A stretch of 14,604 nt of DNA. Origin: Bacteriovoracaceae bacterium (GTDB lineage: Bacteria; Bdellovibrionota; UBA1018). The notes under the pieces are model-generated. The model searched no databases, was not told the origin of the DNA, and saw only the letters and a list, made by a program, of their open reading frames with translations. The position numbers were made by a program, and so were the translations under genes. The stretch's first letter is position 1. Every line of letters starts with the position of its first letter. The stretch is from contig CANFHS010000029.1 in NCBI GenBank assembly GCA_947446835.1, positions 1 through 14,604 of the forward strand. The letters run 5' to 3'. Shown one piece after another: positions 8,080-14,604 of this stretch.

Positions 8080-10407
8080 GTGAACGACACGCACCTTTCG
8101 ATGCCACCACTGGATCCTCGCGAACGCCTCAAGCGTCGTCGCGAAGGTCTCCTCATGGTGATGCTCGCGGTCCTCTTCGTGCTGCTTTCGATCGCCGAGT
8201 TCCGCTTGAGCAGCCTTTCCAGCTCTCTGCCATTCGTCAATTCGGTCTTCTTCTTCGGATTGCTCAACGTGAACATCATCATCCTGGTCGGCCTGTGCTG
8301 GCTGGTGTTCCGGAACGTCGGGAAGATCTTCCTGGAGCGCCGTCGCAAGGTCATGGGCTCGGGCCTGAAGACCAAGCTCGTCATCGCGTTCCTGGGCTTT
8401 TCAGCCATCCCGACGTTGGCGCTGTTTGTCATCTCGGCGGCCTACATCAACTCGAGCTTCGACAAATGGTTCTCGCTCAAGGTGCAGAACACGCTTCAGG
8501 CCTCGCTCGACATCACGCGCACCTACTATCGGAACGCGGACCAGACCGCGATGCACTTTGCCGAGCACCTGGCCAGGAACGTGGGGGTCCGCCTCCTGCA
8601 GGAGCCCCGGGGCCGGGTGCTTTCGGCCACCGGCGGCGTTCCGGCCTGGCTGTCTCCTTTCCTGGAGGCCCAGCGAGACCTCCTGGCCCTGGATGCGGTC
8701 GAATTCTACCCGGGCGTGCTGGAGGAACGGCTCCTGGCCACCCGGTTCGCATCCGCCAGCGCGCAGCAGCGCTACCCCAGGCTCAGCCTGGACCTTCTGG
8801 ACCGCGCGCTGTCGGGCCAGAAGGTGTCGGTCATCCAGCATATCGGCACGGGCGACCTGATCCGCTGCCTGGTGCCGGTCCAGTCGTCGGCACGAGGGGG
8901 GGGCGACGGCATCCTGGTCGTCGACACGGCCATCCCGGTCAGCCTGGTGAACAAGGTCGACGAGATCGCCAGCGTTTTTGACGATTACAAGGACGTCAAC
9001 CCGCTGAAGTACCCCATGAAGAGCATGTACCTGGTCATCCTCATCATGATCACCCTGGTCATCCTCTTCGTGGCCATCTGGATCGGCCTGTACATGGCCC
9101 GCGAGCTGACCGAGCCTGTGCAGCGCCTGGTGCTGGGCGCCCAGGCGGTGGGGGCGGGCGACCTGGACGTGACCATCCAGGGCACGGGTCACGACGAGAT
9201 CCGCCTGCTCGTGGACTCGTTCAACCGCATGACCCAGGACCTGCGCGACCATCGGCGCAGGCTGACCCAGGCCTCAGGCGACCTCGAAAAGCGCAGGCTC
9301 CAGCTCGAAGCGGTGCTGGCCAACGTCGGAACGGGCGTCATCGTCATCGATCGCGAAGGCGAGCTCACCATCTTCAACCGCGCCGTCGCGGCCCTCCTGG
9401 AAATGGGCCCCGCGGAAGCGCTGGGCCGCAATTTCCGCGAGCTGCTGCTGGGCCAGTCCGAGCCCCTGACCGACGTCATCGGCCAGGTCCTGACCCAGCC
9501 TTCGCCCGTGGGAGGGCGTGCCGATTCGCCGCCCGAGGTGGTGCACTGGAACTTCCGCATCGGCGAGCGTTCCAAGGCGCTGTCGGCGGTGGTTTCGCCG
9601 CTTCACGAGTCGGCAGGGGGTCTGCCCTGGGGGGTGGTCGTGGTCATCGACGACATGACCTACCTCATCAAGGTGCAGCGCGAGACCGCCTGGCGCGAGG
9701 TGGCCCGTCGCATTGCCCACGAGATCAAGAATCCCCTGACCCCCATCAAGCTTTCGGCGCAGCGCCTGCAGCGGCGCCTGGGCAGCTCCAGCGGCCGCGA
9801 CGGCGAACTGCTGCAGGAATGCACCGAGACCATCATCCGCCACACCGACGAGCTCAAGGAGATGGTCAACGAGTTCTCCAGCTTTGCCCGCTTCCCCGAG
9901 GTGACTCCGGCCCCGAACGACCTGAACGTCGCCCTGCGCGAGGTGCTGGGGCTCTATGAAACGGCCCATCCCGCCATCCGGTTCACCTTCCATCCCGAAT
10001 CGCGGCTGCCCATCTTCGAATTCGACCGCGACCAGATCAAGCGGGTGGTCATCAACCTTTTTGACAACGCGGTGGCGGCCTTGCGGGGCCAGCCAGCCGG
10101 CCGCCCCCGGCAAGTCGAGGTGGAGACCCACTACAACGGGCCCCTGCAGATGGCCGTGATCTCGGTGCGGGATTCGGGACCCGGCATGACCGAAGAGGTT
10201 CGCGACCAGGTGTTCGAGCCCTACTTCTCGACCAAGACCGAAGGAAGCGGCCTGGGCCTGGCCATTGCCAAGCGCATCGTCAACGACCACGACGGCTTCA
10301 TCCGGGTGGTCTCGGCGCCGGGCCAGGGCACCCAGTTTTCCATTGAGCTTCCCACCTCGATCCGCCATGGTTCGGCCCATGTCCCGCTCGGTCCTGATCA
10401 TCGATGA
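8080..10407 (+). CDS. ntrY: NtrY-type membrane sensor histidine kinase
   Basis: This inner-membrane kinase autophosphorylates on histidine and passes phosphate to the NtrX regulator encoded next. From GTG 8080 it has 775 residues. Membrane segments lie at about 24-41, 55-77, 100-121 and 316-338, with a large extracytoplasmic sensor loop (about 123-315). HAMP follows (from RELTEP, 341), then PAS (about 408-520). The H-box is ARRIAHEIKNPLTP with His547. The ATPase domain has N-box NLFDN (659-663), DSGPGM (698) and GSGLGL (from 722). The order and the triple N-terminal helix are typical of NtrY. The frame is open back to a TTG at 8005, but that stretch is Phe-rich and unlike the family. GTG 8080 has GGAGA 10 nt upstream; ATG 8101 is the other reasonable start. 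The sensed signal (nitrogen or redox in known systems) cannot be read here. Confidence 0.92.
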   Translation: MNDTHLSMPPLDPRERLKRRREGLLMVMLAVLFVLLSIAEFRLSSLSSSLPFVNSVFFFGLLNVNIIILVGLCWLVFRNVGKIFLERRRKVMGSGLKTKLVIAFLGFSAIPTLALFVISAAYINSSFDKWFSLKVQNTLQASLDITRTYYRNADQTAMHFAEHLARNVGVRLLQEPRGRVLSATGGVPAWLSPFLEAQRDLLALDAVEFYPGVLEERLLATRFASASAQQRYPRLSLDLLDRALSGQKVSVIQHIGTGDLIRCLVPVQSSARGGGDGILVVDTAIPVSLVNKVDEIASVFDDYKDVNPLKYPMKSMYLVILIMITLVILFVAIWIGLYMARELTEPVQRLVLGAQAVGAGDLDVTIQGTGHDEIRLLVDSFNRMTQDLRDHRRRLTQASGDLEKRRLQLEAVLANVGTGVIVIDREGELTIFNRAVAALLEMGPAEALGRNFRELLLGQSEPLTDVIGQVLTQPSPVGGRADSPPEVVHWNFRIGERSKALSAVVSPLHESAGGLPWGVVVVIDDMTYLIKVQRETAWREVARRIAHEIKNPLTPIKLSAQRLQRRLGSSSGRDGELLQECTETIIRHTDELKEMVNEFSSFARFPEVTPAPNDLNVALREVLGLYETAHPAIRFTFHPESRLPIFEFDRDQIKRVVINLFDNAVAALRGQPAGRPRQVEVETHYNGPLQMAVISVRDSGPGMTEEVRDQVFEPYFSTKTEGSGLGLAIAKRIVNDHDGFIRVVSAPGQGTQFSIELPTSIRHGSAHVPLGPDHR

Positions 10408-11767
10408 CGAGCTCTCCATCCGGCAGTCGCTGGGTGGGGCCCTGCGTGACGAAGGGTACCGGGTGCAGATGGCGGCCTCGGGAGCCGAGGGCCTGGAGGC
10501 GCTTCGCGCCGATCGCCCCGACGCGGTCATGCTCGACATCTGGATGCCCGGGCAGGACGGCCTGGAAACCCTGAAACAGCTCAAGGCCGAGTGGCCCGAC
10601 CTTCCGGTGGTCATGATGTCGGGCCACGGTACCATCGAGACCGCGGTGCGCGCGGTCAAGCTCGGCGCCTTCGACTTCGTCGAAAAGCCGCTTTCGCTGG
10701 AGCGCGTGCTGGTGCTGCTCCAGAACTCCATCAGCGCCCAGGAATTGTCGCGCGAAAACCAGGCGCTCAGGCGCCAGGTGCACAAGCACAAGCTCCTGGT
10801 GGGCCAGAGCCCGCCCATGAAGCACATCCAGAGCCTGATCCGGCGGGTGGCGCCCACCACGGGGTCGGTGCTCATCACGGGCGAAAACGGCACGGGCAAG
10901 GAGCTGGTGGCGCATTCCATCCATGCGCTTTCGCCCCGGTTCAACAAGCCCTTCATCGAGGTCAACTGCGCGGCCATTCCCGAGGAGCTCATCGAGAGCG
11001 AGCTTTTCGGCCACGAGCGGGGCGCCTTCACGGGGGCCACCCAGCTCAGGCGGGGCAAGTTCGACCTGGCCAACGGGGGCACGCTGTTCCTGGACGAGAT
11101 CGGCGACATGTCGCTCAAGACCCAGGCCAAGATCCTGCGCATCCTGCAGGAGCAGAAGTTCGAGCGCGTGGGCGGCAGCCAGACCATCTCGGTCGAAGTC
11201 CGGGTGGTGGCGGCCACGAACAAGGACCTGAAGGCCGAGATTGCCCGCGGGAACTTCCGGGAAGACCTGTTTTACCGGCTGAACGTCATTCCTTTCGTGG
11301 TTCCGCCCCTGCGGGACCGCAAGGAAGACATCCCCGTGCTGGCCCAGCACTTCATGAAGGAATTTTCGGCGGCCCACGGCAAGCCCGAGCGCCCGTTCAC
11401 CCCCGAAGGTTGCTCGGTGCTGGATGCCTACCCCTGGCCAGGCAACGTGCGCGAGCTCAGGAACCTGATCGAGCGGGTGGTGATCCTGACCCCCGAAAAC
11501 GAGCAGGGGCAGCCCGTGACGGCGGCCGACCTGCTGGATCACCTGAAGGACGAAGCCCCTGCCCCAGAAATCGAGGCCCCGGCCCTGGCCTCGGGCAGGA
11601 GCCTCCGGGATGCCCGGCAGGAGTTTGAAAAGGACTTCATCCTCCGGACCCTGAAGGAGCAGGACTGGAACGTGTCCCGGACCGCCTCCATCCTGGGGGT
11701 GGAGCGCAGCCACCTGCACCGCAAGATCAAATCCTTCGGCATCGAGACCTCCGAAGCCCGCGACTGA
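10379..11767 (+). CDS. ntrX: NtrX-type sigma54-dependent response regulator
   Basis: This 462-residue cytoplasmic activator receives phosphate from NtrY and drives sigma54 promoters. The receiver domain starts RSVLIIDDE and has the phospho-acceptor Asp53 (MLDIWMP) and Lys103 (FVEKP). The AAA+ domain has Walker A GENGTGKE (Lys174), an intact GAFTGA loop for sigma54 contact (215-220) and Walker B LFLDE (Asp239-Glu240). The C-terminal Fis-type helix-turn-helix is at about 430-455 (WNVSRTASILGVERSHLHRK). Because GAFTGA is intact, this member should activate sigma54 RNA polymerase, unlike some NtrX homologues that lack it. ATG 10379 gives the standard receiver N-terminus and overlaps ntrY by 29 nt; ATG 10367 is a 4-codon alternative. 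No Shine-Dalgarno is seen, so expression probably depends on coupling to ntrY translation. Confidence 0.94.
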   Translation: MSRSVLIIDDELSIRQSLGGALRDEGYRVQMAASGAEGLEALRADRPDAVMLDIWMPGQDGLETLKQLKAEWPDLPVVMMSGHGTIETAVRAVKLGAFDFVEKPLSLERVLVLLQNSISAQELSRENQALRRQVHKHKLLVGQSPPMKHIQSLIRRVAPTTGSVLITGENGTGKELVAHSIHALSPRFNKPFIEVNCAAIPEELIESELFGHERGAFTGATQLRRGKFDLANGGTLFLDEIGDMSLKTQAKILRILQEQKFERVGGSQTISVEVRVVAATNKDLKAEIARGNFREDLFYRLNVIPFVVPPLRDRKEDIPVLAQHFMKEFSAAHGKPERPFTPEGCSVLDAYPWPGNVRELRNLIERVVILTPENEQGQPVTAADLLDHLKDEAPAPEIEAPALASGRSLRDARQEFEKDFILRTLKEQDWNVSRTASILGVERSHLHRKIKSFGIETSEARD

Positions 11768-11792
11768 GCGCGGGTTCCCCTTGGCGGGCAGC

Positions 11793-11831
11793 TTGCCACG
11801 CGCGGGGCCCCTGACGTAGGGTGCGGCCATT
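11793..11831 (+). promoter_or_regulatory. proS promoter, probably leaderless
   Basis: TTGCCA (11793-11798) matches five of six bases of the sigma70 -35. After an 18-bp spacer, TAGGGT (11817-11822) is a weak but positioned -10. Only 9 nt separate it from the proS ATG at 11832, and they contain no Shine-Dalgarno, so the transcript should start at or within about 3 nt of the ATG. The call rests on spacing and the -35, as the -10 matches at only three positions. Confidence 0.45.
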
Positions 11832-13304
11832 ATGGCCGAGAAAATCACCCCCCGCGTTCAGGATTTTTCCCAGTGGTACCAGGACATCGTGCTCCAGGCG
11901 AAGCTTGCCGACTACAGCCCGGTCAAAGGGTGCATGGTCATCCGCCCCAACGGGTACTCGATCTGGGAACGCATCCAGCGTGAGCTGGACGGCCGGATCA
12001 AGAAGACCGGCGTCCGGAACGCCTATTTTCCGCTCTTCATTCCCGAAAGCTTCCTGAAGAAGGAAGCCGAGCACGTCGAGGGGTTTGCTCCCCAGTGCGC
12101 CGTGGTCACCTACGCGGGCGCCAAGGACCTGGAAGAAAAGCTCGTGGTGCGTCCCACCTCCGAGACCATCATCAACTCCATGTTCGCCAAGTGGATCCAG
12201 AGCTACCGGGATCTGCCCATGCTCATCAACCAGTGGGCCAACGTGGTGCGCTGGGAAATGCGCACCCGGCTGTTCCTGAGGACCACCGAGTTCCTCTGGC
12301 AGGAAGGCCATACCTGCCACGCCACGGCCGAGGAAGCCGAAGCCGAAACCCGCCTCATGCTCGAGGTTTATACCGAATTTGCTGAAAACGTGCTGGCCAT
12401 GCCCGTTTGGCCCGGACGCAAGTCGGAGAGCGAGAAATTCGCCGGCGCCCTGCGCACCTATTCCATCGAAGCCATGATGCAGGACAAGAAGGCGCTCCAG
12501 GCGGGCACCTCCCACAACCTGTCCACCAACTTTGCGGCGGCCTTCAACACCCAGTTCCTGGACAAGGACTCCAAGCAGAAGCTGGTCCACCAGACCAGCT
12601 GGGGCGTGTCGACCCGTCTCATCGGCGGCATGATCATGACCCATTCCGACGACAAGGGCCTGGTCCTGCCGCCCCGCCTGGCGCAGACCCATGTGGCCAT
12701 CGTGCCCATCCTGGCCAAGGCCGAGCACAAGGCCCGGGTCCTGGAGGTTTCGGACAAGCTGGCCGCGGCCATCCAGGAAAGCGCCTCGGTGCGCGCCCTG
12801 GGTTACGACGTGGGCGTCATCGTGGACCGCGACGAGCAGAAGCAGGCCGGCTGGAAATTCCATGAATACGAGCTGTTGGGCATGCCCGTCCGGATCGAAG
12901 TGGGTCCGCGCGATCTGGAAAAGAACCAGGTCGTCATCACCCGCCGCGACCTGGGGCAGAAGCAGTTCGTGAGCCTGGACGAGGCGCCCCAGGTGGTCGG
13001 CCAGATGCTGGCCGACATGCAGCGCGAACTGCTGCAGAAAGCCCGGGACTTCCGTGAGGCCAACACCCACCGGGTGGAGTCCTACGACGAGCTCAAGAAG
13101 CGTCTGGACGACGAAGGGGGCTTCTTCGTGGGCGCCTGGAGCCAGAGCCGCGAGTCGGAAGAGAAGCTGAAGGAAGAGACCAAGGCCACCGTTCGCTGCC
13201 TGCCGCTCGACAAGGAATACAACCTGATCCCCGAGTCGGGTCCCTGTGTCATCACGGGGCAGAAGGGCAACAACGTCCGCGCGGTTTTTGCTAGGGCCTA
13301 CTGA
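11832..13304 (+). CDS. proS: Prolyl-tRNA synthetase, archaeal/eukaryote-like form
   Basis: This class II synthetase charges tRNA-Pro. The 490-residue length, the absence of the large insertion (editing) domain of the E. coli-type enzyme, and the C-terminal extra domain ending in FARAY mark the short archaeal/eukaryote-like form that many bacteria carry. RPTSET (107-112) forms the TXE proline-site loop. Motif 2 is RWEMRTRLFLRTTEFLWQEGH (140-160). The Q-rich binding segment around GTSHNLSTNFAAAFN is also typical. In the last domain only two of the usual zinc cysteines remain (VRC and GPCVITG, where the archaeal form has a CxxC pair), a loss common in bacterial members. The start follows a leaderless-type promoter. 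pyrF begins 10 nt after the stop, so the two are probably co-transcribed. Confidence 0.96.
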   Translation: MAEKITPRVQDFSQWYQDIVLQAKLADYSPVKGCMVIRPNGYSIWERIQRELDGRIKKTGVRNAYFPLFIPESFLKKEAEHVEGFAPQCAVVTYAGAKDLEEKLVVRPTSETIINSMFAKWIQSYRDLPMLINQWANVVRWEMRTRLFLRTTEFLWQEGHTCHATAEEAEAETRLMLEVYTEFAENVLAMPVWPGRKSESEKFAGALRTYSIEAMMQDKKALQAGTSHNLSTNFAAAFNTQFLDKDSKQKLVHQTSWGVSTRLIGGMIMTHSDDKGLVLPPRLAQTHVAIVPILAKAEHKARVLEVSDKLAAAIQESASVRALGYDVGVIVDRDEQKQAGWKFHEYELLGMPVRIEVGPRDLEKNQVVITRRDLGQKQFVSLDEAPQVVGQMLADMQRELLQKARDFREANTHRVESYDELKKRLDDEGGFFVGAWSQSRESEEKLKEETKATVRCLPLDKEYNLIPESGPCVITGQKGNNVRAVFARAY

Positions 13305-13314
13305 GGAAACCGCC

Positions 13315-14052
13315 ATGCCTCATACCCGCCGCTCGACCGACCTCATCGTTGCACTGGATTACCCCCGCGCCGACCAGGCCTACCACCTGGTCGAAAAGCT
13401 GGAGGGATTGCCGGTCATCTACAAGGTGGGTTTCGAGCTGTTCCTGGCGGGCGGGCCCGAGATCGTGCGCGAGCTCGTGCACCGCAAATGTCGCATCTTC
13501 CTGGACCTCAAGTTCCACGACATTCCCAACACCGTGGCCCGTGCCGCCAAGCAGGCAGCCCTCATGCACGTCGAAATGTTCACCCTGCACCTGGCCGGGG
13601 GCAGCCAGATGGTCAAGGCCGTGGCCCAGGAGCTGGGCGAAATCCCTTCGCTCCGGCCCAAGATCCTGGGGGTCAGCGTGCTGACCTCGTTCGATGACCT
13701 GCGCTGGGCCGAAGTCACCCAGGCCCTCACGGGTCATGCGGTCGATGCCTCGGATTCCGTGCAGGGGCTGGTGCAGCACGCTGCCGGCTGGGGCGCGGAC
13801 GGGGTGGTCTGCAGCGCCCACGAGCTGCCGGGGATCATGGAATCGGCACCCGGACTCTACAAGGTGGTGCCGGGAATCCGCCCTTCCGGCACGCAGTCCA
13901 ACGACCAGGCCCGGGTCATGACTCCCGCCGAGGCCCGTGTTGCGGGAGCCGACGCCGTGGTGGTGGGTCGTCCCATCACCCAGGCCCAGGATCCGCGGGC
14001 GGCGGCCGAAGCCATTCTTCGCGAGCTTGCAGCGGCGGAACTCTCGGCGTAA
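13315..14052 (+). CDS. pyrF: Orotidine 5'-phosphate decarboxylase
   Basis: This 245-residue TIM-barrel enzyme decarboxylates OMP to UMP, the last step of de novo pyrimidine synthesis. The family signature is clear: LIVALDYPR with Asp15, YKVGFELF, the catalytic tetrad segment DLKFHDIPNTV (Asp64, Lys66, Asp69), VVPGIRPSG and VVVGRPIT for the phosphate. ATG 13315 is chosen because GAGGAAA (13303-13309) is a good Shine-Dalgarno at correct spacing and overlaps the proS stop codon; the in-frame ATG at 13246 lies inside proS and adds a non-family tail. It lies between proS and the rlmB-like gene with 10-nt gaps on each side, a compact operon. Confidence 0.97.
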   Translation: MPHTRRSTDLIVALDYPRADQAYHLVEKLEGLPVIYKVGFELFLAGGPEIVRELVHRKCRIFLDLKFHDIPNTVARAAKQAALMHVEMFTLHLAGGSQMVKAVAQELGEIPSLRPKILGVSVLTSFDDLRWAEVTQALTGHAVDASDSVQGLVQHAAGWGADGVVCSAHELPGIMESAPGLYKVVPGIRPSGTQSNDQARVMTPAEARVAGADAVVVGRPITQAQDPRAAAEAILRELAAAELSA

Positions 14053-14062
14053 GCCGGAGTCC

Positions 14063-14604
14063 GTGAGTCACGAACCGCTTCAGATCCGCAACCCGCACAG
14101 CATCATCGCCGCCCTGGAAACCCGTCCCTCGGACGTGATCCGGGTGGCTCTTCCGCCGTCAGGCGCCATGAAAGGCGCCACCGACGCCGCCGGCGATGCC
14201 TGGGAACAGGTGGCCCGCCTGGCGCGCGAGCGCAAGGTCCAGGTGCACACCGGTTCGGGGGGAGCGGCCCATGAGCCGCGCGGGGGGCGCCAGCAGCGCT
14301 CGGCCAAGCCCGACGCGGGCCGAATCAGCGCTGCCCACGCGGTGGTGCGCGAAAAGCCCGCCGTGACCGCGCAGGAGCTGTTCCGCGGGGCCCGCGACCG
14401 GGCCGGCGGCAAGGGGCTCTGGCTGGCCCTGGACAGCCTCCAGGACCCCCAGAATATCGGCGCCATCTTCAGGACCGCGGCCTTTTTCGGCGTCCAGGGC
14501 CTGTTGATGACCACCGAGCGGTCGGCCCCCCTGACCGGCGCGGCCTACGACGTGGCCTCCGGCGGGGTGGAACATGTGCCCTACGCCCTGCAGGTCAACC
14601 TGCA
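14063..14604 (+). CDS. rlmB: RlmB-type SpoU/TrmH rRNA 2'-O-methyltransferase (3' end outside window)
   Basis: The frame from GTG 14063 runs off the right edge after 180 codons. The N-terminal segment (RNPHSIIAALETRPSDVIRVAL) matches the small substrate-binding domain of RlmB-like enzymes, which methylate the 2'-O of G2251 in 23S rRNA. The SPOUT domain begins LWLALDSLQDPQNIGAIFRTA (119-139), with the family motif DPQNIG (128-133) and Asn131, followed by GLLMTTERSAPLTGAAYDVASGG. Between the two lies a Gly/Arg/Gln-rich linker (about 69-95, around GGRQQRSAKPDAG). GTG is preferred because it puts the RNPHS segment at the N-terminus; a GGAG (14056-14059) is present but only 3 nt away. The specific substrate is by family resemblance; other SpoU members (TrmH) are possible, and the C-terminal motifs are not visible. 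Confidence 0.85.
   Translation, partial: MSHEPLQIRNPHSIIAALETRPSDVIRVALPPSGAMKGATDAAGDAWEQVARLARERKVQVHTGSGGAAHEPRGGRQQRSAKPDAGRISAAHAVVREKPAVTAQELFRGARDRAGGKGLWLALDSLQDPQNIGAIFRTAAFFGVQGLLMTTERSAPLTGAAYDVASGGVEHVPYALQVNL

Noticed and set aside
9274..11223. 649-residue antisense frame across ntrY and ntrX
   Set aside because: It is antisense to clear kinase and regulator domains, with a Ser/Arg/Trp-rich first half that reflects the frame and not a protein family.
11768..11816. Possible terminator after ntrX
   Set aside because: Short complementary pieces exist (GCGCG 11768-11772 with CGCGC 11799-11803, TGGC with GCCA), but the stem is bulged and there is no T-run. The segment overlaps the proS -35.

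Overview
The window is ordinary-looking chromosome from a high-GC Gram-negative-type bacterium. The pointers are GC-rich third codon positions, a quinone-type dihydroorotate dehydrogenase, a membrane NtrY-type kinase paired with a sigma54 activator, and an archaeal/eukaryote-like ProRS. Lineage cannot be fixed from sequence alone. A Holophagae-like acidobacterium or a high-GC relative of the deltaproteobacterial/Bdellovibrio lineages would both fit, and this is a guess. Several genes that begin a transcript have a -10-like hexamer only 6-9 nt before the ATG and no Shine-Dalgarno, which suggests frequent leaderless mRNAs.

Layout. Positions 1-210 hold the C-terminal end of an exported-looking repeat-type protein. 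A leftward block follows: leuS (3871-1478), then a DUF4143-type AAA ATPase gene (1419-259). The ATPase promoter and start codon lie inside a 37-bp imperfect palindrome (1416-1452). From the 59-bp divergent region upstream of leuS, a rightward operon runs: hotdog thioesterase, rsgA, an RsmB-like RNA m5C methyltransferase, and pyrD. It ends at a bidirectional terminator (7811-7840) shared with a tiny convergent gene for a 24-residue lysine-rich histone-tail-like peptide (7939-7865). An AT-rich region of about 140 bp then leads to ntrY-ntrX (29-bp overlap). After a short promoter region come proS, pyrF and the start of an rlmB-type SpoU methyltransferase, which runs off the right end.

Functionally the window is mostly translation (LeuRS, ProRS, RsgA, two rRNA methyltransferase-type enzymes) mixed with pyrimidine synthesis (pyrD, pyrF), plus a nitrogen/redox-type two-component system. 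I see no CRISPR array, prophage, insertion sequence, tRNA or rRNA. I found no convincing new multi-gene system. The most interesting items are the palindrome that swallows the ATPase promoter, the 24-residue basic peptide gene, the leaderless promoter pattern, and the ntrY leader with a short ORF ending on the ntrY start.
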